From the NCBI GenBank assembly GCA_021608145.1, contig JAKIHM010000006.1, positions 1 to 64,000 of the forward strand: DNA of 64,000 nucleotides. Reading direction: 5' to 3'. Shown here piece after piece: positions 31,875 to 40,905 of the stretch (position 1 is the first letter of the stretch; each line of letters starts with the position of its first letter). The notes beneath the pieces are model-generated. The model saw only the letters and a list, made by a program, of their open reading frames with translations. It searched no databases and was not told the DNA's origin. This DNA is from Thermovorax subterraneus. Its GTDB lineage: Bacteria; Bacillota; Thermosediminibacteria; Thermosediminibacterales; Thermosediminibacteraceae. The translations under genes and the position numbers were made by a program.

Positions 31875-33245
31875 TCATAGGATGAACAAATACGGTATGA
31901 CCATGCCGGTATACTTTTCGTAAGCAGCTTTCATGTATGGAACAACTCTTTCATCTACAATGGGGTAGTCCTTTATAAATTCTTCAAAGGGGACAATATA
32001 TTTGGACTTAAAGGGAGGATACTCATGGGAAAACTTTTTAACCTCATCTTCTCTCTTTTCGGTAGTAACCGGCTGGCCTGGATTTTCATACTTGGCATTT
32101 TCCAAGACGTATTCCATAACGGCTACATAATTCTCAGGGTTAATGTCGTTTATACTCATTGCGTGTTTGTCAAATCCAAAGATGTAGTTGCCGCCCGGCG
32201 CCAATATATCTATGAGCTCCTTCGCCTTATCTATACATTGCTGCTTAGTCCCGGTTTTTAACAATGTTATCGGATAAAAGCCGCTCAATACCATTTTTTT
32301 GCCTAACTTTTCTTTAAAGAGTTTCGGATCGCCGTATTCCATATGCAGGCGCGTGCCAGGTGGTAATTCCTGGAGATAATCAATATAGCGCGTCCAATCG
32401 TCTTCGCAGAATATCCAAACTGCTTGCCCTCTTTCAGCACAGATGTGACATAGTTTATAGAAGGTCGGCCAGTAAAATTTTTCAAAGTCCTTTTGGTTTA
32501 AAAATGTAGCCATGTGCGTCATTATCATATTTGCACCTAATATAGAGACTTCAGGCGTCTTTCCTATCCAAATTGCCAAAGGCATTAATGCTTCCACTGC
32601 TTCAAGGACTTTTTCAGGGCAGCGCTTGATATCTAGCACAATTTTCGTAAAACCCCTGCAGAAATCCGCCAGGAAGTCAAAGGGTATTAATTGGAGCCCC
32701 ATCGTTCCCGGAGGCGGTGAAAAGAATCCGTATTTTTCAACAAGGTAATTGTTAGCTATGTCAAAAGCCCTTTGCTGGTCCATCTGCGCAAAGACTATCC
32801 TCGTAAAATTTATGGATCTCGTTACCGGGTCCGCATCCAGAGCAGCGTTATAGCGGGGCATGATTTTTTCCACCACAAAGTCGAAAGGATTTTTAATGAA
32901 CTCATCGTACTCTTCCGGTTCTAAACCTGATATTTCGGGGTGCTGAATCATCCCTGTCTTGCTCATCACAAATGACTTTGATTTTTGAAACATAAGCGAG
33001 ATGGGATTCCTCGCCCAAGCCATCGCAAAGTTGTCGCCTCGAACGAGCTCCATCGCCTTTTCTCCAATTTCTATCAAAAGTTCTGGAGTGTATTGGTACT
33101 GGGTAGTCAAAAAATCCTTACCTGCGTATTCAATCAAAAACTCGGGGCTCAGACCGTCGCTGACCGGAAACCTATCGGGAATAACTCCGGAGTATACGTC
33201 TCTAAAGAGCTTTTCCCGGTATTCCCTCAATTTCTTGGCATCCAT
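31875..33245 (-). CDS. UroD-family methyltransferase (second)
   Basis: A 456-residue UroD-superfamily protein, longer than the first because of a C-terminal tail from about residue 385 rich in charged and aromatic residues. It carries FRDVYSGVIPDRFPVSDGLSPEF, MTHMATFLNQKDFEKFYWPTFYKL and PGGNYIFGFDKHAMSINDINPEN. It follows the transporter gene by 29 bases and precedes the first UroD gene by 39. The pair may be one demethylase and one methyl acceptor enzyme. Cys residues that could bind Zn for methyl transfer are present but I cannot assign them with confidence. Confidence 0.8.
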   Translation of the reverse strand: MDAKKLREYREKLFRDVYSGVIPDRFPVSDGLSPEFLIEYAGKDFLTTQYQYTPELLIEIGEKAMELVRGDNFAMAWARNPISLMFQKSKSFVMSKTGMIQHPEISGLEPEEYDEFIKNPFDFVVEKIMPRYNAALDADPVTRSINFTRIVFAQMDQQRAFDIANNYLVEKYGFFSPPPGTMGLQLIPFDFLADFCRGFTKIVLDIKRCPEKVLEAVEALMPLAIWIGKTPEVSILGANMIMTHMATFLNQKDFEKFYWPTFYKLCHICAERGQAVWIFCEDDWTRYIDYLQELPPGTRLHMEYGDPKLFKEKLGKKMVLSGFYPITLLKTGTKQQCIDKAKELIDILAPGGNYIFGFDKHAMSINDINPENYVAVMEYVLENAKYENPGQPVTTEKREDEVKKFSHEYPPFKSKYIVPFEEFIKDYPIVDERVVPYMKAAYEKYTGMVIPYLFIL

Positions 33246-33274
33246 AAATGGCCCCCCTCTGTCTTCTTAATAAT

Positions 33275-34639
33275 TTATCTCGCCTGGTTTGCACTCATAA
33301 TTTCCATTACCTTCTCATCGGTTAGCTTATAAAAGAGTATGAAAATTATAGCAGCAATTAAACCACAGGATATAGGTATTAAAGTCACAAGGTTTATAAT
33401 CCCTCGTATTAAAGCTTCTGTAGGTTCAGCAAGGGGATTATATCCTATCATAGCAAGGCCATAACCCACTACAGCGCCACTTAAAGCAACCCCAATTTTT
33501 ATAGGCATTGCCGACATAGACATTATGAAAGCAGTAAGGTCTTTCCCTGTTTTCCACTTGCCGTATTCAGCAGTATCTACATAAAGCGCAGGGCCTATCG
33601 ACATGCTGCTTGCTCCTAAAAACGCGCCAATGCTGCTCAAAGCAATAAACAAGTACGGATTTCTTCCTCCCGAGAGAAAAAGTATTGTGTAAAGGACTGG
33701 GTTCAACAAGGAAGCAAATATAAATGTAGACCTTTTTCCAAGTTTTGCCACAATAAACGGGGCTATTAGGCTTCCTAAAAAGCTAAATACAGACTGACTT
33801 GTAAGGTGGATCGTTATCATGCCCAGATTTCCAGCCACATATTTGTAATAGTATGTGAGCAGCGAAGAGATGACAAATAGGCTGGTATTTCCAATAATCC
33901 CGCTCACAAAGAGCGCCATTAGCGGACCATTGGAAAGCATGTTCGCAAACATCTCTCCTGCCGAAGCCTTAGTGCTACCCTTAATTGCCGTTTTATCTTT
34001 TTCATAGACGTCGTAGCCTTCACTCTGGCGGAATAAGTTCCAATATCCAAGCACCTGTATCACGGCAAATAAAGCGACAGTCAGGAAAAATCCCCTTCCT
34101 TCATTGCCCCTTCCTAATAAATTTATTAAGGGCATACAGGTTAAGGAAAAAACGAGGCTGGATGCTGTCATGAATTGCATTTTTCGCTGGGAGAGTCTGA
34201 GCCTGTCTTGCGGAGTTCTTCCAAGAATGCTCATCATGCTTATGTGGCCGTTATAGGCAAAATTCACGCAGACATGAGCAACTACGTAACAGGCACCGAG
34301 GAAAATAGCTTTTGTGACTTGATTTAATGGAGGGTTTGTAAACATGAGGATGAAAAAAGTGGCGGTAAAAGGAGGTGCTATTAAAATCCACGACCTATAT
34401 TTGCCCCATTTTAGATGGGAGTTTTGTATGATTCCTCCAGTTATTGGAACAGAAATCATGTCGCAAATCCTAGCGATGAGAAGGATAGTCCCCATAAAGG
34501 CTGCTTCAATCATAGCAACATCAGTTAAAAAATAAGCATAATAGGTGACTGCGACCATCATCATTAGGTTGAAAGTAAAATCTACTAACGCATAACTGTT
34601 TATCACCTTATTAGGTACCGCCCCTTGGCCACTGAGCAT
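33275..34639 (-). CDS. GPH-type (MelB-like) MFS transporter
   Basis: A 454-residue membrane protein with 12 predicted segments. It shows the glycoside-pentoside-hexuronide family signature ICDMISVPITGGIIQNS near 60-76, followed by KWGKYRSWIL. It lies between the corrinoid protein gene and the UroD genes, so it should import the methylated compound that the demethylase uses, in symport with Na+ or H+. Start ATG 34639 follows GGGGGG. Substrate is unknown; glycosides or methoxylated compounds are possible. Confidence 0.85.
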   Translation of the reverse strand: MLSGQGAVPNKVINSYALVDFTFNLMMMVAVTYYAYFLTDVAMIEAAFMGTILLIARICDMISVPITGGIIQNSHLKWGKYRSWILIAPPFTATFFILMFTNPPLNQVTKAIFLGACYVVAHVCVNFAYNGHISMMSILGRTPQDRLRLSQRKMQFMTASSLVFSLTCMPLINLLGRGNEGRGFFLTVALFAVIQVLGYWNLFRQSEGYDVYEKDKTAIKGSTKASAGEMFANMLSNGPLMALFVSGIIGNTSLFVISSLLTYYYKYVAGNLGMITIHLTSQSVFSFLGSLIAPFIVAKLGKRSTFIFASLLNPVLYTILFLSGGRNPYLFIALSSIGAFLGASSMSIGPALYVDTAEYGKWKTGKDLTAFIMSMSAMPIKIGVALSGAVVGYGLAMIGYNPLAEPTEALIRGIINLVTLIPISCGLIAAIIFILFYKLTDEKVMEIMSANQAR

Positions 34640-34688
34640 AAAGTACCCCCCTTAGTTTTTAAAAAGTACATCTTAGAAAATAATCCCC

Positions 34689-35327
34689 TTAGACGACCCA
34701 CTCCCTGCAAAACTTTACACCTTCGGCGGCGTTAACAGTCCATGCATCCGCTCCTATATAGGCGCAGGCCTCGCTGTTTACTGCATTTCCACCAATTATC
34801 ACTTTTAAGCCGTCTCTTAGCCCCGCTTCCGAGAGGGCATCTACCGTTTTTTTCATCGACTCGATAGCCAGCGTAAGGAGTCCACTTAGCCCTACTATTT
34901 GAGGCTTTACTTCTTTTACTTTACTTACAAAGTTCTCAGGAGGTTGGTCAATTCCGAGGTCGTACACTTCAAATCCTGCAGCTTCCGCCATGCTTCTGAA
35001 TATGTTTTTACCTATGTCGTGAAGGTCCCCCTGCACCGTCCCTAAAACAATTTTACCCGCACCTTCTTTGCTTTTTGTGCCTATGTACGGCTTTAACATC
35101 TCTATAGCCCTTGCAAGCAAATCTCCCGCGAAAATTAGGTCTCCCACAAAGTACTCTTTCGACTCAAATTTTTCTCCCACTATGTCCATTCCTTTCTGGC
35201 ACGCCTCTACGACTCTTTGAGCCTCTTCCTGTGTGGGATTGCCGGAAATGAAATCTTCCAGAATCTTTATCGCAGTGTTTTCATCCAGTTCCCCTATAGC
35301 GCTAATCAATTCATTTAAATCTATCAC
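34689..35327 (-). CDS. Corrinoid methyl-carrier protein (B12-binding)
   Basis: A 212-residue corrinoid protein from GTG 35327, which follows GAGGGGGG; upstream codons in the same frame lack a site. The N-terminal helical cap (about 1-90) precedes the Rossmann-like B12 domain. That domain has DLHDIGKNIF, whose His ligates cobalt, then VGLSGLLTLAIESM and VIIGGNAVNS. It is the methyl carrier of MtaC/MtvC type. It is the first gene of an operon with a transporter and two UroD-type methyltransferases. No reductive activator (RamA) gene or pterin-binding methyltransferase is visible nearby. Confidence 0.88.
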   Translation of the reverse strand: MIDLNELISAIGELDENTAIKILEDFISGNPTQEEAQRVVEACQKGMDIVGEKFESKEYFVGDLIFAGDLLARAIEMLKPYIGTKSKEGAGKIVLGTVQGDLHDIGKNIFRSMAEAAGFEVYDLGIDQPPENFVSKVKEVKPQIVGLSGLLTLAIESMKKTVDALSEAGLRDGLKVIIGGNAVNSEACAYIGADAWTVNAAEGVKFCREWVV

Positions 35328-35375
35328 AGTAAACCCCCCTCTTTTTATATATGTATATACAAGTCTCGGTACTTT

Positions 35376-35405
35376 TAGTATATATATACTATTGTAAAAT
35401 GTCAA
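35376..35405 (-). promoter_or_regulatory. Sigma-A promoter with overlapping palindromic operator for the corrinoid operon
   Basis: TTGACA (35405-35400) and TATACT (35382-35377) on the minus strand are separated by 17 bases. The -10 box lies inside the perfect 16-base palindrome TAGTATATATATACTA (35376-35391). A second GTATATAC lies downstream at 35353-35360. A repressor binding there would block the promoter; its gene is not obvious. Confidence 0.7.
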
Positions 35406-35465
35406 GATATTCTTATATGTCTTTTTTTTAACTTTTATAGTGCAATTCACGCATTATTATCTATT

Positions 35466-35491
35466 AAAAAAATGCAGGAATGCCCTCGCAT
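35466..35491 (-). terminator. Terminator after the SOD gene
   Basis: ATGC-AGG and CCT-GCAT arms with one bulged base and a 5-base loop are followed by TTTTTTT on the minus strand, directly after the SOD stop codon. Confidence 0.65.
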
Positions 35492-35493
35492 AT

Positions 35494-36108
35494 TCATAGG
35501 AGATTTTTTATTCTCTTAAATCTAATCTCCGCTACATTCCAATCTACATTGTTCATAAATGCCCTTATATAATCGGCTTTTCTAGTTCCATAATCAATAA
35601 AATACGCATGTTCGTAGACATCCAGAACCAAAACGACCTCCGCACCATGGACAACACCGTAATTATGGGCATCTAAAAGATAATTGACAAGTTTGTCGCA
35701 CCTTATGTCATAGACCAAAATAGCCCATCCCCGAGCTGCCATGCCCGTAGCTTTGAAATCCTCGAGCCACGCATCATAAGAACCAAAGTCCCACTCTATC
35801 TGTCTCATTAGCTCTCCACGGGGCATCCCACCGGTACCGCCAAGGTTTTCAAAATAAAGCTCGTGAAGTATGACCCCGTCTATAGCATAAGTTTCTCCTT
35901 TTTTTAATCCGCGAAAATAGCTATAAGTCGCATTCGCATCTTTTCGGTCGGCAGAAAGAAGAAGATTTCTGATCTCGTTTACCTTGTTTACGTATCCCTT
36001 GTACAGCACCTCGTAATGTTCGAGGATTTGTCGCTCCGTAAAGCCCGGCATAATGAGCAGCCGTGGGTTTAACGGAATCGGATGCAAAATATTATAGCCT
36101 TTAATCAT
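35494..36108 (-). CDS. Fe/Mn superoxide dismutase family protein
   Basis: A 204-residue member of the Fe/Mn superoxide dismutase family. It has the metal-ligand regions EHYEVLYKGYVNK, VILHELYFENLGG and LDVYEHAYFIDYG, carrying three His and one Asp. Several substitutions (HELYFENL for the common HxLFW, DVYEHAYFIDYG for DVWEHAYYLDY) mark a divergent clostridial branch. It would detoxify superoxide in an anaerobe meeting oxygen. Activity and metal choice are not certain from sequence alone. Start ATG 36108. Followed by a terminator. Confidence 0.8.
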   Translation of the reverse strand: MIKGYNILHPIPLNPRLLIMPGFTERQILEHYEVLYKGYVNKVNEIRNLLLSADRKDANATYSYFRGLKKGETYAIDGVILHELYFENLGGTGGMPRGELMRQIEWDFGSYDAWLEDFKATGMAARGWAILVYDIRCDKLVNYLLDAHNYGVVHGAEVVLVLDVYEHAYFIDYGTRKADYIRAFMNNVDWNVAEIRFKRIKNLL

Positions 36109-36222
36109 ACCCGCACCACCTCTTTGGTTTATTAAGATTACGTGGTGTTCCTCTTTTTATGATATTTCTTGTAGACTATTTCCGTTCATGAACAGTGCGC
36201 AAAAGATCGAAAATAAATATAA

Positions 36223-36260
36223 AAAGGTGGTCAATAGGCTTTAGCCTATCAACCACCTTT
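36223..36260 (-). terminator. Terminator after the secreted repeat protein gene
   Basis: AAAGGTGGT and ACCACCTTT, with inner GATAGGC/GCCTATT, make a long stem with loop TAAA. TT and an AT-rich stretch follow on the minus strand. Confidence 0.85.
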
Positions 36261-36278
36261 AGCATATTCTCTATGATT

Positions 36279-37745
36279 TTATTTTGCCACCTTAGCAGCT
36301 TCGACTATAGCTTTCACATAGCCGTAAGTATCTTCAAGCGTAGCTCCGGTCACTGCATCTACTTTCTCCTTCATTTCCTCTTTTGTGGTGCTCGCAAGCA
36401 TTGCCTCGAGTTCCGCTATGGTCTTGCCCTTTACAAACTTCACTATTCCGCCGAAGTTCTCGTTTACAGTCTTGGTCGCACCGCCCCTCGTCTTCATATT
36501 GTTGCTGTAATAATCAGCATTCGTGAGCTTCGATGCAAGTACATAACCTTCCTTAACGTAAGTCCCAAATTCTTGGTCCATATTGGGTACTCCTTTTGCT
36601 ACGTCCTTGCTCATAAACTGATAGTCGTCTATGTAGGCAGCTACTATCTTGTCGCCTAAAACAACTGCGGTCGCAAAGGTGAAGCACTTGGTTCCATGAG
36701 CAGCATAATCTACCTTACCGATCTTCAAATTGGCCAGATCTTTTTCTTCCACCAGCATCGCATCCGCATCGGGCGCTGCTTTTGCTACTTTCGCCGCTTC
36801 GACTATAGCTTTCACGTAGCCGTAAGTATCTTCAAGCGTAGCTCCGGTTACCGCGTCTACTTTCTCCTTCATTTCCTCTTTTGTAGTGCTCGCAAGCATT
36901 GCCTCGAGTTCCGCTATGGTCTTGCCCTTTACAAACTTCACTATTCCGCCAAAGTTCTCGTTTACGGTCTTAGTCGCGCCGCCCCTCGTCTTCATATTGT
37001 TGCTGTAATAATCAGCATTCGTGAGCTTCGATGCAAGTACATAACCTTCCTTAACGTAAGTCCCAAATTCTTGGTCCATATTGGGTACTCCTTTTGCTAC
37101 GTCCTTGCTCATAAACTGATAGTCATCTATGTAGGCAGCTACTATCTTGTCGCCGGCCACAGCTGCTACTGCAACTGTGTAGCACTTGGTTCCATGGGCT
37201 GCATAATCAACCTTCCCTATTTTTACTGCAACTTTCTGAGTCTGCACAGGAACTTGCGGGGCAGCTGGAGTTGCCGGTTTCTCAGTTGATGCAGCTACTT
37301 TGGGGGCCAATTTTGCCAAAGTCTTGGGACCTACTATTCCGTCCACCTTAAGTCCGTTCTTTTTCTGGAAGTCTTTTACAGCAGCTAATGTCTTAGGTCC
37401 AAATATCCCATCTACCTTTAACTTATAGCCATGCTGGTTGAGCAATGTCTGCAGCAACTTAACATCCTGTCCTACAGAACCGTAAGCTAACAGCCTTTTG
37501 ATTCCAGTTACACTAGTCACCGCAGTGGAGGTCGTTTTAGTCGTGGTAGTCTTAGCCGCCGCAGGTTGACTGGTTTTGGCAGGCGTCGTTTGCGTTTTAT
37601 TTTCTGCAGGCTTATCGTTCGACGAGTCAGTAGCAGCCGAAACTGCGTCAACTTTGAAAAGTTTTGCTACCTGCACCGGTGCAACAATAGATACGATAAA
37701 TGCGGTGAGTACCAAAAGGGCTACAGCAAATAATTTTTTATTCAT
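36279..37745 (-). CDS. Secreted peptidoglycan-binding protein with two FMN-binding-like repeats
   Basis: A 488-residue exported protein. A signal peptide (about 1-38) is followed by a Thr/Ser/Ala-rich linker. A peptidoglycan-binding domain (about 80-150) contains VGQDVKLLQTLLNQHGYKLKVDGIFGPKTL. Then come two nearly identical copies of about 145 residues (about 173-320 and 342-488). Each copy ends with VDAVTGATLEDTYGYVKA, where DAVTGAT resembles the motif of FMN-binding domains whose Thr carries covalent FMN. Each also has TRGGATKTVNENFGG. It may be a cell-wall flavoprotein relay like Listeria PplA. No ApbE-type flavin transferase is in the window. The flavin assignment is inferred. Confidence 0.75.
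   Translation of the reverse strand: MNKKLFAVALLVLTAFIVSIVAPVQVAKLFKVDAVSAATDSSNDKPAENKTQTTPAKTSQPAAAKTTTTKTTSTAVTSVTGIKRLLAYGSVGQDVKLLQTLLNQHGYKLKVDGIFGPKTLAAVKDFQKKNGLKVDGIVGPKTLAKLAPKVAASTEKPATPAAPQVPVQTQKVAVKIGKVDYAAHGTKCYTVAVAAVAGDKIVAAYIDDYQFMSKDVAKGVPNMDQEFGTYVKEGYVLASKLTNADYYSNNMKTRGGATKTVNENFGGIVKFVKGKTIAELEAMLASTTKEEMKEKVDAVTGATLEDTYGYVKAIVEAAKVAKAAPDADAMLVEEKDLANLKIGKVDYAAHGTKCFTFATAVVLGDKIVAAYIDDYQFMSKDVAKGVPNMDQEFGTYVKEGYVLASKLTNADYYSNNMKTRGGATKTVNENFGGIVKFVKGKTIAELEAMLASTTKEEMKEKVDAVTGATLEDTYGYVKAIVEAAKVAK
36287..37230 (-). repeat. Tandem near-identical repeat units within the secreted protein gene
   Basis: Two units of about 445 bases repeat with an offset of 498 bases (166 codons) and only scattered, mostly synonymous differences. 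The near identity at the DNA level points to recent duplication or ongoing gene conversion. This is a site prone to recombination that could add or remove a domain. Confidence 0.85.
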
Positions 37746-37773
37746 ACAAGACCCCCTTTTTAATGTTTTTTTT

Positions 37774-37805
37774 AGATACAGCCCGCTAGAAAAAGGGCTG
37801 TATCT
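37774..37805 (-). other. Leader hairpin upstream of the secreted repeat protein
   Basis: AGATACAGCCC and GGGCTGTATCT form a perfect 11-bp stem with a 10-base loop, 28 bases before the start codon. No T tract follows, only A residues, so it is probably an mRNA-stabilising 5' structure rather than a terminator. Most of the remaining gap to 38053 is AT-rich with no other gene. Confidence 0.55.
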
Positions 37806-37973
37806 GGAAATAAATTGTTCAAGTAATCACTTTTACCAATATTATAATATATACAAGTATAAATTTCAATAAATTTTTTAAACTTAAGTTACAATATTTA
37901 TACGTATCATCTAAAAACATCTCTCGGAAAAGGAGTTTTTGTCGGAGAAAGGGTCTGCAAAACATGCGGCTCT

Positions 37974-38017
37974 ATGTGAGGTAAATCACATCTTTACACT
38001 TCAAAACCTGTTATGAT
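37974..38017 (+). promoter_or_regulatory. Crp/Fnr-type operator and class II promoter of the 4Fe-4S protein gene
   Basis: ATGTGAGGTAAATCACAT (37974-37991) is a perfect TGTGA-N6-TCACA palindrome. A -10 box TATGAT lies at 38012-38017 with no proper -35. The operator centre is about 41.5 bases before the expected start near 38024, the classic position for a Crp/Fnr activator that replaces the -35 element. No regulator gene of this type is in the window. Confidence 0.6.
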
Positions 38018-38053
38018 TGAATTAGATTCAAGCAAGACAGGGAGGTTTCGAAC

Positions 38054-38815
38054 ATGGCAATAAGGAAAATAGTTCATATAGATGAAGAAAAGTGCAACGG
38101 CTGCGGGCTTTGCGTTCCGGCCTGCGCCGAAGGTGCCATACAGATTATAGACGGAAAGGCAAGGCTCGTCTCGGATAAGTACTGCGACGGGCTAGGTGCC
38201 TGCCTCGGCGAGTGCCCGAGGGGTGCGATTACTATCATCGAAAGAGAAGCCGAAGAATTTGACGAAGAGGCGGTAAAGGAACACATGGCCCGCAGCAAAT
38301 CTGAACCCCCGGTGCATACCCATATCCATCACGGATTTTCATGCCCTGGAAGCCGGGTGATAGACTTAAAACACAGTTCCGATGCAAAAGAAAACGTAAA
38401 AGTCCCGGAAAAATCCTTTTCCGAAGGCGATATCTCCATTAGAATCAGGTCCCAGCTTTCGAACTGGCCGGTCCAGCTCATGCTGGTGCCCGTGGAAGCT
38501 CCTTACTTCGACGGGTCCGACCTTTTGGTGACTGCAGACTGCGTGCCCTTCGCATACCCCAACTATCACTTGGAACTTTTAAAGGGCAAAAGTGTGGTCA
38601 TAGGCTGCCCCAAACTCGATGACGGCAACTACTACGTAAAAAAGCTTGCAGAAATTTTCAAGCGCAACGACATAAAGAGCGTAACCGTAGCCCACATGGA
38701 AGTGCCTTGCTGCTACGGTTTGGTGAAGATTGTTGAAGAAGCGTTAAATCTTTCAGGGAAGGATATACCGCTGAACCTGGTGGAGATAGGAATTAAGGGA
38801 GATAGAAAGAATTAA
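38054..38815 (+). CDS. 4Fe-4S ferredoxin-type protein
   Basis: A 253-residue protein with an N-terminal two-cluster ferredoxin domain. The first cluster is CNGCGLCVPACAEGAI (14-29) and the second CDGLGACLGECPRGAI. A His-containing linker PPVHTHIHHGFSCPGS follows. The C-terminal region of about 120 residues has VTADCVPFAYPNYH and MEVPCCYGLVKI with conserved Cys. This arrangement is seen in small iron-sulfur proteins of strict anaerobes, often near Crp/Fnr regulators and hybrid cluster protein. Start ATG 38054 follows GGGAGG. It may be an electron carrier or a redox-stress protein; the exact reaction is unknown. Confidence 0.8.
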   Translation: MAIRKIVHIDEEKCNGCGLCVPACAEGAIQIIDGKARLVSDKYCDGLGACLGECPRGAITIIEREAEEFDEEAVKEHMARSKSEPPVHTHIHHGFSCPGSRVIDLKHSSDAKENVKVPEKSFSEGDISIRIRSQLSNWPVQLMLVPVEAPYFDGSDLLVTADCVPFAYPNYHLELLKGKSVVIGCPKLDDGNYYVKKLAEIFKRNDIKSVTVAHMEVPCCYGLVKIVEEALNLSGKDIPLNLVEIGIKGDRKN

Positions 38816-38846
38816 AGAGCCATCCATAAGCTAGATGGCTCTTTTT
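38816..38846 (+). terminator. Terminator after the 4Fe-4S protein gene
   Basis: AGAGCCATC and GATGGCTCT form a 9-bp stem followed by TTTTT on the plus strand. The convergent ligA gene ends three bases beyond, and the hairpin may serve both. Confidence 0.85.
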
Positions 38847-38848
38847 AA

Positions 38849-40900
<2,052 letters not shown>

Positions 40901-40905
40901 TCATT

